64,000 nucleotides of DNA from Neopestalotiopsis rosae (GCA_023078685.1 JALGAS010000005.1:4340001-4404000); one strand, 5' to 3'. Counted from the first letter of the stretch, positions 49,888 to 60,174 are shown. A program made the numbers and translations. Notes: generated by a model not told the origin, from the letters alone.

Positions 49888-50058
49888 TTGAAGCTTCAAC
49901 CTTCTGCCACCTTTCCTCCTCTTCTTCAAGACTGCTGAGCTTGAAATCTTCATTCTTCTGCCAGCCCTTCTGCCCTCTTCAGGACTGCTGAGCTTGAAGC
50001 CTTCAACCTTCTGTCATCGTTTCTCTTCCTCTCCAGGACTTCTGAACTTGGAATCTTC
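49888..50058. repeat. Three-copy direct repeat, about 53 bp
   Basis: ACTGCTGAGCTTGAA occurs at 49931 and 49984, with a diverged third copy (ACTTCTGAACTTGGA) at 50038. CT-rich segments such as CTTCAACCTTCTG lie between. The tract may overlap the 5' leader of the methyltransferase transcript. Confidence 0.75.
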
Positions 50059-50314
50059 GCAAACTCAACTCAACTCCATTGACTTTGCCTTGATCTCATC
50101 ATCTTCACTCCTTCGACAGCTTCAAGAGCAACTGACTGCGCATTGAATCCCCGCTGGATACACTTTCTCACAGCTAAGTGATCTTGCCAGCCAGTGATAT
50201 TCATCCACGATCCTTGTGTTTTCGCCCACCATCTTCCCATCCTGCTTTCGTACCCCAAGCTTTGTCACATCTCGTACATATTAAGATTCGTCCTTTACAC
50301 AAAAGCTTGGCATC

Positions 50315-53300
50315 ATGGCGCCTGGCGCCCAGGTTCGCACGAACATGGAGTTTGTCGACTGCACGTCGGCGTCTCCAGGGCCATCAAACTGGGTGTCCAA
50401 GAAGCGAAGCTTCACCGAGGCTTCCATCAGCACATTGACAGGTATGTCATACCACAAAGAGTATCATCAGAGATAATTTGCTGACAGACTCAGGCTCTTC
50501 GCTGATTGATGTCGAGCCAGCTGTGGCCACAGCGCCACCATCCCGGGCTAATGGGATCAATACCAACCTACCACCAATCAACAAGGTGGAGGAAGCGTTT
50601 AAGGATCTCATTAAACGGGCAACGAAGCCTGAGCTCAATAAGCAGCCGCTACCAAGTCTTCGAGACATCGCCACTGCTGGCGGCATCAGCTTCAACGTGG
50701 GAACAATGTGCTCCGGCACAGATGCACCAATATTTGCTTTGAAGATGCTGCAGAATGAATTTTATGCCGCAACGGGATTTGAGTTATTCCGCTTCAAACA
50801 ACAGTACGCCGTTGAGATTGAGCCTTACAAGCAGGCTTACATTCGAAGAAATACTGATGCAGACGTTTTTCGAGACGTCCGAGATTTTGCTGGTCATGAT
50901 GGTGAACTAAAGGAGATGTAAGTTTCTTCACTCTCAAATTATTGCCACCCGACTTGACTAACCTGTCTGCCACCTTTCAAGTGTGACTGCGCTAGGTTCA
51001 TCCAAGAAGCCGTCCTACGACAAGCCCCACGTGTTGATTGCGGGCACATCTTGCGTGTCTTTCTCAAGTCTCAACCATGCCAAGCAAAAAGACTATGGTG
51101 GCGCCGCTGCCAAGGATCTCCACCATTATTTGCAAAATTTGTTGAGCTCGAATGAGGTTTTGGGCGAGGAAAAGAATGACGATGAACTCCAGACTCATCT
51201 CAGCAAGATCATTCAAAACATCAATACGAGCGAATCCGACGCCACATTTTTCCCTGTACTGTCTTTCATCCTTCGAAAGCGCCCCGCCATCGTCATATTT
51301 GAGAACGTCCTCGAGGCACCTTGGGATGATCTCGTCAACATCTTCATGCCGGCGGTCGGCTACCGAGCAGCGTATCAGACCTGCGATACAAAGGACTTCT
51401 ACCTTCCACAAACCCGCCAGCGCAAGTATCTCGTGGCCTATGATACTCGTCTTTTCGGCCAGGACATGGCCGAAAAAATGGCAAACGATGCCATGGTGTT
51501 CTTGAAAGCTCTCCAGCGTCGAGCATCGGTCGACGTTGAAAAATTCCTGTACAACAACACCGATAGAGCGACTCAAGTCGACATTCAACAGTTGGAGTTT
51601 GAGAAGTCGACGAAGCCGGTACGGGAGGCATCTTGGCACTTTTCCCAGCAAAGGCACGCCAATGTGCGACGAAATGAGAAACTTGGCGAAAGCCATCCTT
51701 TCTCCGGGATGGAATCGGCTTCAGAGACGCGATTCTACGATCGCGCAAACCAAGCAATCATGGCACGCCAGCCCGATCGCGTAAAGGATGTAGCCGACAT
51801 CAGCCTTTTGCGAGGCCTTAAGTCCTCGCCCTCATTCGATTCCAGATTCAAAGTCAAAATCCATGACTTTAGTCAAAACGTCGACAGAAATCTGGGGACC
51901 AGCCCTTTTGGTATTTCTGGCTGTCTAACTCCCAGTGGCATGGCGTTCATTTCGAACCAGTGTCGGTTCGTCACCGGTCGGGAGTATTTGGTACTGCAAG
52001 GCCTCGAGGTGCCATCTCTCAGTCTCTCTCGAGAGACAACCGACCAGCTCAAAAACCTGGCAGGTAATGCCATGACGACCACGGTCCTCGGAGCAACATT
52101 CCTCTCGACAATCATGGCCATGTATAAGCACAATGGTCACCCAATGTTTCATTACTTTAAACACATCGATCATCAGGATGGGGGGTACCAAGGTCCGCGT
52201 TCCTCGCTGCCAGAACCACGCATCGCCGCCAACAGGCTTCAGCCATCTCTCACCTTTGACCTCTGTGCTTATGTCCCAGCCACCATGGGTGAAATGCTCG
52301 CTTTGGTCAAACGCATTCGCCCTTATTGTTTCTGTACGGGCACCGCCATGTACAGCTCGGCTATTCTTTTCAAGTGTCAAACATGTGACACAATCCGATG
52401 CAGTAACTGCATGGGAAATCCGAGGCACGACTACGAGAAGCTAGACCTTATACCTGAGGCTTTCGGGCAGGACTCGGCCAAGCTTCTTGTCATGAAGCAC
52501 TTCCCTGGACTCTTGCAGGGCATGTTTCATGGTGATGTGGCTCGCGTGTGCCTCATGGATCTCACGGGATGCTGGCGCGGAAAGTCTGGCCACGATGACG
52601 TTTTGCGTCTTCTGTGCAATGCGGTGTTCTACTTTGATGAAGTCCACCTCTCGGAGACAGTCTCGATTTGCTACGGCTCCAAGTGTGGATTCAAGATCAA
52701 GGTCATGATCGACGCAGAGAGCGTCGACTGGTATCTCTTCATCGACCCTCACTCGGAAGTTGCTAAGATGATCGCTCCCACGCTCGCCAAAGCGTTTTGC
52801 CAACCCGAGATCCTCGCCAAATTTCTCCCATCGCCAGAGCGACTGCGTGACTTCTGTCTGCGCGGACGACCGATCGCACGCGCCCACATAACAGATCAGA
52901 GCCTCGGCAGTGTCGCAATGCACCGGCAATGGCTACCTTGGGACTTTTTCCAGCCGTCTCGAGTGGTTGATGGATCCCAGATCTTCAATCTCAAGGTCGC
53001 GGTGACGAAAGGCGAAGACTTCATCACGATTGATGAGCTGGGAGAACCGTACCAAGAAGTCTGCCCCATGCGCCACCTTGCCGCAGATATTCTCCTTGAC
53101 TCTTTGTATGGTACCTGGTACCAGGAGTCCAACTGCGATGTTGCTGAGAGTAGTCTCTATGTTCGCCACCAGCAAAACGGCGAGAAGCTTTTTCTCTTCA
53201 AGGATCCATCAAGAGTCGGACCTGCAGAGCTTGACTCGTTTGTCGTCTCAAAGAATCCCCGTCTTCTTCAGTGGCATGAGCATCGAGAGATCTTGGTGTC

Positions 53301-53403
53301 ATTTGTACCAATGGCTGATTCCTCCAGACAGCTCCACATGCTGCCGACCGGAGTTCACATTATGCTGATCTCCATGGATGGTTACTGGCGATCTGATGCC
53401 TAG
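50315..53403 (+). CDS. DNMT5: DNMT5-type DNA (cytosine-5) methyltransferase, N-terminal catalytic part up to in-frame TAG
   Basis: Exons are 50315-50441, 50488-50917 and 50982 onward; phases match. The frame stops at TAG 53401 after 992 residues. C5-methyltransferase motifs are present in order: FNVGTMCSGTDAPIFALKML (motif I, near 115), GTSCVSFSSLN with likely nucleophile Cys210 (motif IV), FENV at about 292-295 (motif VI), QTRQRK (motif VIII) and NLAGNAM near 547 (motif X). A cysteine-rich zinc-like segment follows (about 635-670: CFCTGTAM, CQTCDTIRCSNC). The same frame continues after the TAG into RING and SNF2 domains, the DNMT5 architecture. Known DNMT5 maintains CG methylation using its ATPase. 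No chromodomain is visible in the ~110 residues before motif I. The ATG at 50315 gives an in-phase exon 1. Confidence 0.85.
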
Positions 53404-53418
53404 AGCGTAGCAGATCGC
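53388..53418 (+). promoter_or_regulatory. Hairpin presenting the first in-frame UAG in its loop (candidate A-to-I editing site)
   Basis: GCGATCTG (53388-53395) and CAGATCGC (53411-53418) are perfect 8-bp inverted repeats. Inside them ATGC (53396-53399) pairs with GCGT (53405-53408, one G-U), leaving AG as a bulge. The apical loop is CUAGA, with the stop codon's A (53402) at its centre. Folding was done by hand. Confidence 0.55.
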
Positions 53419-56400
53419 GTGCCACGTAATCAGCTGAAGACAGTGGTCTGCGACCTACCTGTACAGACAAACTTGAGCCGCGCTACAGACCTTGAAGCAA
53501 GGACGACAGTATGCAACGACGACAACCGTATCCTTGTTGAAACGCTCATTCCGCGAGGTCTGGATTCAAGCCATTTGCTACGCAGACTAGCCTGGCTTTG
53601 CGATGGTGGTAAGAAGTTCATCACCATCGACAAGAAGGATCATGCTTCGTTTTTCCGGTCCATTGCTTTTGCGGTTCCCAGTCTCATCAATGAAATGAAA
53701 CCGTTGGGTACCCTGTCCATCCCTGGTAGACTCTCCGAGACCTGTGGAACATGCTCGCCAAAGTTCCCAGTTATCCACTGGGTGCGTGAAACAGACGCCG
53801 GCGTTTTGACGCCCTTTTCCAAACCCAATGATGTCGGCAGGTATGAGGATGGACTGAGAAAGCAAGCTCCCGCCTTGCAAATCATGGTCAACGTCCCCCC
53901 AAATCGCATGGAAGCCGAGAAAGACGGATCACCTTACGTATCGGGAGAAGCCAAGGCAAAGGGAGAAGCCAAGGCAAAGAAAGAAGTCAACGAAAAGAAG
54001 CAGCGCATATCTCTGAGATTGATATTCAATCCATCAAGAATTGCTCACCGCGCCCAGTCACTCTTGCCAGCTATCGAAGGCACACTTGCAGGTACTGATA
54101 GCAAAATCAAGTTGAAGGCATTCACCGAGCCAGGACATTCTGACTCGCTTGTCTTCAACCTGAAGCCATTCTCCCAGTCGATCTCGACACTTGAAATTAC
54201 TCATGGGATTACTCAGAACCAACCGCCGAATTTTCCGCCTGGTCTGCGTCTCGATCAGAAGCAGCTAGCAACTGTCAAGTACATGGTCGATCGAGAAGAT
54301 AAGCCACAAGCTTTCATCGAACGAGAGGATGAAGAGGAAGTAATAGACGGGCTTCCCCTGCGTGTAGTGGGACGTGCCGAGCGTATGGTCCACTGTGCTG
54401 GAGGCATCATTGCTGACAAAGTCGGTGCCGGCAAGACGGTCATGACCCTTGCCTTGATCGACCTGCAGTGGGACAAGAACAAGTCCGCATACATGGATCG
54501 GGATGCCGCCGAGTCGCGGATGGGTGCCAAGGCCCTCAAAGCCACTCTGATTATTGTGCCCGAACACATCATTGATCAGTGGGAGAAGGAGGTGTGGCGC
54601 TTTCTGCCAACCTTCAGAGATCATGATGTTATTGTTCTCAGATCCTCAAAAGATCTGTTCTCGGCAGAGAATCGCCAGAGGATTCTCAATGCGAAGATTG
54701 TTCTGGCGAACGACAGCATCTTTGGTGAGAATTCGTACAGAGAAGAGCTTGCGAAGCATTCAGCACGAAATGTCATCAACGCTTCAGCGAGATCTGATAC
54801 GTCCAAGGCGCCTTATTCTGAGCGAGCATACGTTGAGTGGCACCGTGCATGTGTGCGCAATCTCCGCGTCTACCTTTCCCGATACCTCAAGCGGCCCTTG
54901 GGTGATGGCTCGCGAATGGCTCTGGTACGCGATATGAAGACTGCGTACGATGCCCACCAATACGGGAACCAGGACTTGGTCAATACGATGGTGAAGCAAA
55001 GCTCTCGGAGGGGCATCCAGAGCCAAAACACCAAGAAGGCGGCCCCGATGACGAAGAAGTCTCTCAACCTCAAGCCTGCTCAGATGTTCTACGACGCCTC
55101 CATCCTCTTCGAGTACTATAGCTGGACTCGAATCGTCTGGGATGAGATCAGCTACAAGAACGTGGCCGTGGCCCAATTCCTTGCTACAGCAACGGCCAGT
55201 CACAAGTGGCTGTTGTCTGGTACCCCACCACGACAGAACCTCGCGGACGTGAGCTACATGGCTGGAGCTCTGGGAATTTCTTTGTGCAGACCTATCGACC
55301 TGCGTCTCGGGCTGCCATCAATCACGACTGGCCCTACACTCTCGGTTCGAACAGAAGCAGAAACCTGCTTGTCTTTTGGACGCCTCAAGTCGGACAAATT
55401 CGTAAAAGATCGTCACGAACAAGCCGAGTATTTCCTCAAGACTTTTACGATTTCCAACGACGCTGCAGCTCTGAAGATCAAGATGGAGGAGCGCGTTGTT
55501 GTCTGCGCACCCACCCAGGCTGAAAAGGCCATCTACATGGAGAAGCAACAGACATGGCGCCGCGTCGAGATGAATCAGGATAATCTGGATAAGAACAATC
55601 TGGTTGAGATTCTGCGCGCCGTCGGCATCTCGCCAGGAGCAACGATACCCGACGATCTGAGCTCGAGAGCATTGAGTTACGCAGCCTCACTTCCGTTCTT
55701 TGGCACTACTCCAAGCGATTCTACCTCGATCCTCGCCATGCGCCACAAAACTCTCAGTCACTGCCAGGATTATATTGGTCGACTATTTGTTCTACTCTTG
55801 TGGCTAGCAAGACGTCTCGAGCTGGACTCAACACCAGCCAGGGAGAAGGGCAAGAACTTGGCAGCCGTGACCGAACCACTGATTCGAATCCTCCGCGAAC
55901 TGCAAAATGGCAACGTTGGATATTTCGGAGGATACAACAAAGCCGCGCACGTATATCAAGCCCTGACGCGCTCCGCCGACTCGAAGGATATCCGAAATTG
56001 GATGGGGCAGTCCGTGGATAACTCTGGTGATTCCGCCAAACCCAAGTTCTTCGGGGTAGACGTCTCGTTGGGAGACCACAAGGACATAATTCGTAAACTG
56101 TACGAGACGCAAAGGGAGGATTGGTCCTGGGCACACTTTTACAAAATTGGGCCCGAACATCTCGACAAGATCAGCCAAGCTGACCTGAAGGATCTGTTTT
56201 CCGAGCATATGCACTTTTACAGCGAACCAGGTGAAGAAATCGACAAGAAGGTCTCAGCCGCAACTGCTGCCGAATTGCGCCACTGGATGGAATTGCTTCT
56301 CCCTTCCATCAAGGAGGACATTCATGACTATCTACGTGGATTGCTTCCCGATGAGAACATCCCCAGGAGCGACCTGCACAGGAAGACGATCCCATCGCTC

Positions 56401-57651
56401 GAGGTAGAGGCTCGCGTACGTGGCCTGAAATATGTCAGGCCTGCGAAGAAAGCTGACGTTATACGACTCATCAGAGCCCACGATGAGGGTGGCGCTGGTT
56501 GGAAGAACTACGAAAACAGCACCAACATCCGGTCGCTGATGCCATTCGGTCCACCTCCCATGCTGGGCGCCCTGCTCAGGGTCAGAGGGGCGAATGTGTC
56601 GGAAACAGAAAATGCGTTCAAGGAGGCCATGAATCTCTTTACCAATGCGCTTCAAATCCTAGGCGGTTATGTGGATCAGGAGCTGCGAGCCGCGGTGTTT
56701 GACGATATCATTCACAACCCGGAGTCAGACCACCTTGAGTGCCGGATGTGTCTGTCTATGGGGCAGATTTCTGGAGAGCCGCTGGTAGTAAATCTTATCT
56801 GTGGGCATGTCTATTGCCGCAAGTGTATCAGGGGTCACGAAGTCTGCACCACGGATCGTTGCCCAGCGGCCGTAAAGAACAATCTTGTCGACGTAGCAAA
56901 ATTGTACACGGAGCGCCGCGATTTGCCTCCGACAGAGGAGGAGTCCGACTTCATTGGCGAGTACTCCAGCAAAGTGAAGTGCGTCATTGAATTGATCCAG
57001 CGGGCCCCCAAAGACGAACAGGTCGTTGTCTTTACCCAGTACATGGACCTGATGAGAGAGCTCTTGAACGCCATGGAGGCAAATAGCATCACGGCCAAGA
57101 CTACCACGAACCTAGGCAGGGGCACGATCAAATCCAGAGCCGGTGAGACCATTGAAGAATTCAAGAGTGGCATGTTCCGCGTTCTCGTCCTAAAAGTCGA
57201 TGCTCCCGAGGCCGCTGGCAGCAACCTCATCGTTGCCAATCATGTCATCTTCGCGACACCCCTGGCCACCAAGTCCCAGGACACCTACGACTCCTGCATG
57301 GAACAGGCCAAGGGCCGCTGCGCCCGCAGAGGCCAGACCAAGGACGTCACCTTTTACCACTGCGTCGTCGAGGGCACCGTCGAGGTGGACATGCTCGAGG
57401 CGCGCACCAACAAGATCGTCCGCGTGCCGCCCGGCCAGTGCATGGGCAAGCTCGTGCCCAACGACGGCTGCTGCATGCTCGGCACCTGCCGCGGCAAGGA
57501 GTGCGAAAAGACTCGAGCCCACTCTCTCTTGACCCAGACGGAGATCTGGAAGGCCCTGGGAGAGACGGACCGCGCTACAATCACCGCGCACGGAAACACG
57601 CCTGCTGTCAAGGATGCTGCCACGAGCCTCGTGGATGAGACGCAATGGTAG
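53404..57651 (+). CDS. DNMT5: RING and SNF2-ATPase part of the DNMT5-type gene, same frame after the TAG
   Basis: Continues in the same frame directly after TAG 53401 (SVADRVPRNQLKTVV). No in-frame ATG occurs until 53695, well inside coding-like sequence, so it is unlikely to be an independent gene. SNF2 motifs, numbered on the joined frame: Walker A VGAGKT with Lys near 1337; WDEIS near 1573 (DEAH-like); SGTPP near 1598. A RING finger is inserted between the ATPase lobes from about 2106 (CRMCLSMGQ, then CGHVYCRKC). Lobe two has VVVFTQY near 2201 and GRCARRGQ near 2297. A long helical insert separates lobe one from the RING. A second in-frame TAG at 57649 ends this part. In the family the ATPase drives substrate-specific methylation by the N-terminal domain; the RING partner is unknown. 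Confidence 0.85.
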   Translation, partial: SVADRVPRNQLKTVVCDLPVQTNLSRATDLEARTTVCNDDNRILVETLIPRGLDSSHLLRRLAWLCDGGKKFITIDKKDHASFFRSIAFAVPSLINEMKPLGTLSIPGRLSETCGTCSPKFPVIHWVRETDAGVLTPFSKPNDVGRYEDGLRKQAPALQIMVNVPPNRMEAEKDGSPYVSGEAKAKGEAKAKKEVNEKKQRISLRLIFNPSRIAHRAQSLLPAIEGTLAGTDSKIKLKAFTEPGHSDSLVFNLKPFSQSISTLEITHGITQNQPPNFPPGLRLDQKQLATVKYMVDREDKPQAFIEREDEEEVIDGLPLRVVGRAERMVHCAGGIIADKVGAGKTVMTLALIDLQWDKNKSAYMDRDAAESRMGAKALKATLIIVPEHIIDQWEKEVWRFLPTFRDHDVIVLRSSKDLFSAENRQRILNAKIVLANDSIFGENSYREELAKHSARNVINASARSDTSKAPYSERAYVEWHRACVRNLRVYLSRYLKRPLGDGSRMALVRDMKTAYDAHQYGNQDLVNTMVKQSSRRGIQSQNTKKAAPMTKKSLNLKPAQMFYDASILFEYYSWTRIVWDEISYKNVAVAQFLATATASHKWLLSGTPPRQNLADVSYMAGALGISLCRPIDLRLGLPSITTGPTLSVRTEAETCLSFGRLKSDKFVKDRHEQAEYFLKTFTISNDAAALKIKMEERVVVCAPTQAEKAIYMEKQQTWRRVEMNQDNLDKNNLVEILRAVGISPGATIPDDLSSRALSYAASLPFFGTTPSDSTSILAMRHKTLSHCQDYIGRLFVLLLWLARRLELDSTPAREKGKNLAAVTEPLIRILRELQNGNVGYFGGYNKAAHVYQALTRSADSKDIRNWMGQSVDNSGDSAKPKFFGVDVSLGDHKDIIRKLYETQREDWSWAHFYKIGPEHLDKISQADLKDLFSEHMHFYSEPGEEIDKKVSAATAAELRHWMELLLPSIKEDIHDYLRGLLPDENIPRSDLHRKTIPSLEVEARVRGLKYVRPAKKADVIRLIRAHDEGGAGWKNYENSTNIRSLMPFGPPPMLGALLRVRGANVSETENAFKEAMNLFTNALQILGGYVDQELRAAVFDDIIHNPESDHLECRMCLSMGQISGEPLVVNLICGHVYCRKCIRGHEVCTTDRCPAAVKNNLVDVAKLYTERRDLPPTEEESDFIGEYSSKVKCVIELIQRAPKDEQVVVFTQYMDLMRELLNAMEANSITAKTTTNLGRGTIKSRAGETIEEFKSGMFRVLVLKVDAPEAAGSNLIVANHVIFATPLATKSQDTYDSCMEQAKGRCARRGQTKDVTFYHCVVEGTVEVDMLEARTNKIVRVPPGQCMGKLVPNDGCCMLGTCRGKECEKTRAHSLLTQTEIWKALGETDRATITAHGNTPAVKDAATSLVDETQW

Positions 57652-57670
57652 AGCCGTGAGCTCACCGAGG
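57627..57670 (+). promoter_or_regulatory. Hairpin presenting the second in-frame UAG in its loop (candidate editing site)
   Basis: CCTCG (57627) pairs with CGAGG (57666), TGAG (57636) with CTCA (57661), and ATGG (57645) with CCGT (57654, one G-U). Small internal loops lie between. The apical pentaloop is UAGAG, containing the TAG at 57649-57651. This stem is weaker than the one at the first TAG. Confidence 0.4.
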
Positions 57671-57795
57671 ACGAGTGGAAAGCTGGCATGGCACTCATTG
57701 AGAAGGCCTATCCCAACACGAATACAAGTACTCAGGGAACGAACACCAACGCGAGGAGCACGAATACGACTACTCGGGGAACGAACACCGATTAG
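57652..57795 (+). other. In-frame C-terminal extension of the DNMT5-type gene after the second TAG
   Basis: The same frame continues for 47 codons past TAG 57649 to TAG 57793. It starts SRELTEDEWKAGMALIEKAY, which looks like normal coding sequence. It ends in a Thr/Asn-rich repeat (TNTSTQGTNTNARSTNT). If the second TAG is bypassed or edited, this would be the true C-terminus. Confidence 0.45.
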
Positions 57796-58123
57796 GAAGA
57801 TGCTATGATGGATTGGTTTGAGAAAGGAATGTTCTGAGAGAAGGGCGTGGAGTTTACTTTATAATAGCCAAGTACAATGACTTGGCATCGGAGAAGGTGC
57901 AAACTCACGCAAAGAGGAAGGAAAATGGTAAATGACAAAAACAAGGAGAAAATGGAAATTACAAAAAAAAAGGAATTCGCTGTTCAACACAGCCCACAGG
58001 GTTACCAAGTATCGCAGACAGCAGATCCCCTAGATAGGAAAACGAAATAAAAGGTTCAACACCACCCAAAAACAAGACACTTGCTTCCGATCCTTGACTT
58101 GATTTGGTGATTGACACACTTCA
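57796..58123. other. Short convergent intergenic region
   Basis: 328 bp between the convergent methyltransferase and ureidoglycolate lyase genes. It is A-rich (about 57900-58050) with possible poly(A) signals for both strands. No gene was seen. Confidence 0.5.
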
Positions 58124-58876
58124 TTATAACTTTGATAACCTAGCTTCCGAGCCTATTCTAACCGTGATGCCATTCTCCGACGAACCACCCTCGAGCACGA
58201 CCTCCTGGCAATCCTCGACGGGCACGTCGTTGGCAAACTGCGTCACGACAAAATCGATAGCCGTACCAGCCTCGCCGAGCGCCACCATGGGCGCGTGCCA
58301 CGTGCCCGCCCCATACGTCACGGCCTGCCGACCCGTCGCGATAAAGGCCTGAATCCGGCTCAGATCGGGAAACCCTCGTCCCGGCAGCGCGCCCTTGCCG
58401 TCCGTCGCCTCGGCAGGTACGGGCAGCTTCTCGTCTTCCTTACTAGGCGGAAGCGACGGCGCCACAATGACCAGGTACCGCGTACGGCTTCCGTCGCCGC
58501 TCAACGGCGTAAACGTCTGCGTGGTAAAAGGGTGGCGCTCCAGGATCTTGACCTGAAAGGAACCCGTGCGCAAGACCTCGTCCCGCGCCCCCGAGACGAA
58601 CATGGTGACGCGCGGCGTGGCGGCCTGTCTGCTGGACGCCTGTGAGTACAGGTCCCGGACGAAGCCGAGCTGGCGGTACTGGATGGCGGACCCTTGGTTG
58701 GCGGACACGGCGCCGCAGGGGAGGTGCCCGGCAATCTTGTCGGTTGGGGTGTTGTGCGGTAGTGTTGCTGGCGAAGGGTTGGTGAGGACGTCGCCAAAGG
58801 AAGAGAAAGCCTCCCTGGTCAGGGGCGTGGGCGTCAGGCGCAGGGACTGCGGGATCGTGATGGTTTCGACGATCAT
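58124..58876 (-). CDS. DAL3: Ureidoglycolate lyase
   Basis: Splits ureidoglycolate to glyoxylate and urea, the last step of allantoin use as a nitrogen source. Intronless frame of 250 residues from the ATG at 58876 (MIVETITIPQSLRLTPTPLT). Family landmarks are visible: TREAFSSFGDVL near the N-terminus, VTMFVSGARDE, ILERHPFTTQTFTPLSGD (metal-binding His region), and YGAGTWHAPMVALGE near residue 195, the conserved Gly-Trp-His motif. It ends VRIGSEARLSKL. An insert of about 25 residues (PPSKEDEKLPVPAE) lies between strands, as in many fungal members. No other allantoin gene is adjacent, so it is not part of a visible DAL cluster. Secure call. Confidence 0.93.
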   Translation of the reverse strand: MIVETITIPQSLRLTPTPLTREAFSSFGDVLTNPSPATLPHNTPTDKIAGHLPCGAVSANQGSAIQYRQLGFVRDLYSQASSRQAATPRVTMFVSGARDEVLRTGSFQVKILERHPFTTQTFTPLSGDGSRTRYLVIVAPSLPPSKEDEKLPVPAEATDGKGALPGRGFPDLSRIQAFIATGRQAVTYGAGTWHAPMVALGEAGTAIDFVVTQFANDVPVEDCQEVVLEGGSSENGITVRIGSEARLSKL

Positions 58877-60174
58877 GTTTGCTATTGGTGTGTTGACACT
58901 TGAGAGCTTTTGTGGCGGTGAGCTAGCTGAGCTGGCGAGAACTGAAGATGTTCAGATGTCGCAGAGTGATGAGTTTAATGTGTCTTTGCCAATGGATGAT
59001 ACCGAATGGTTGACAAGTTACGACCCACGGATATTTTGTCTTTTCTTCCTCCTACATCGGCTACGGAGGAGTATTGGCGATCGGGGAGCTCTGATAGCCC
59101 ACGGCTTGGGGCTTGGCGACCGGATCGGACCGGGCTAGGAACGCTGCAGTGGTCGGTATCATCGGCGTTCTCCGCGCAGTCGAGTACCACAAAAGATCCG
59201 CTGCTGGTCTTGGCACTCATCCTATAGAATATTATAGTGTACTGTGAATTAAGGATGGCATCACGGAATTTGGCCTATGTGTGCAAGAACAAAGCGTGTG
59301 ATTGCAATATAGAAATTTGTATGTTCAACTGCTAGAGCTCAGCCGGCAAGGTGCTGTACAGAGTTGATCGGTACGAATAATATGCTGATACAGGTACCTA
59401 TACTATCCTCATCACGAACCCCAGAGCTCTCTCTTATCAAAACACATCAAGTCATACTTGGGCTTCTCACAAAAGTTTTCACATCTACATACTCCGTGCC
59501 ACGGAAATCGATTCATCTTTCCCGCAACAGCTACCTGCGAGCCAGTCCGATTTTAGTACGACCCGGTACAGGACCTAGAAAGGGCGCTGATCAGGAACGC
59601 TAAACCAAAACGTTTAAGCTTAATTGTAAGCTCTTGGATCGCTGACACGACTAGGCGCGCCCCAGGATCCTTCAGCTTCTTCCTCATACAAAAATATCCT
59701 GCGCTGAACTTGTTGCAAATCTTTAGCGCTGTAAGAGTTTTGCCGCCTTGTCTTACCGGAATGTCGCGACACCTTGACTTGGAAAGCCCGGGCCGGACTG
59801 GGCTAGGCTAGGCATCACTTGCACCGATGGATATTGCGGCACAGCACCATCAAATGAGTAGGCGGGAGATTACATGACTCCACGACGATGCGCAACATGC
59901 CAACATCTCCTGACTTCGACACTTGAATTCTGAACATCGCCCTCAATGCTGTGTGATTGCTTCGGTTGACTAATTGTACCCATATTAAGCCACGTCGCTC
60001 ATTCTGATTCAGCTACCAAGGCACAGTAGATTGTTAGGATTCACCCCTTTGCTTCGTGCTTCCGTAACTAACACCCACAGTAGTCTTCAAGTTCTACCGG
60101 GTCACATACACGCGCAAGAACAAGAAGCGTTTATCAGATTGTGACGCCTAAGAAGGTCTCTAATCACTCTCAAC
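58877..60174. promoter_or_regulatory. Divergent intergenic region between DAL3 and small lipid-anchored protein gene
   Basis: About 1.3 kb containing two promoters. No gene or repeat was recognised. I did not identify a convincing paired GATA site for nitrogen control of DAL3. Confidence 0.45.

Noticed and set aside
53401..53403. Reassignment of TAG to sense in this genome
   Set aside because: TAG is the natural stop of several other genes here (C1-THF synthase at 8731, Fhl1-like at 13176, F-box at 10968), so the code is standard.
53381..53410. Tiny intron removing the first TAG (GT at 53381 to AG at 53402-53403 or 53409-53410)
   Set aside because: It would be only about 23-30 nt long, too short for a fungal spliceosomal intron, and has no branch point.
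53695..57651. SNF2/RING part as an independent downstream gene starting at ATG 53695
   Set aside because: Coding-like sequence in the same frame continues upstream of that ATG right to the TAG, and the combined domain order is the known DNMT5 architecture.
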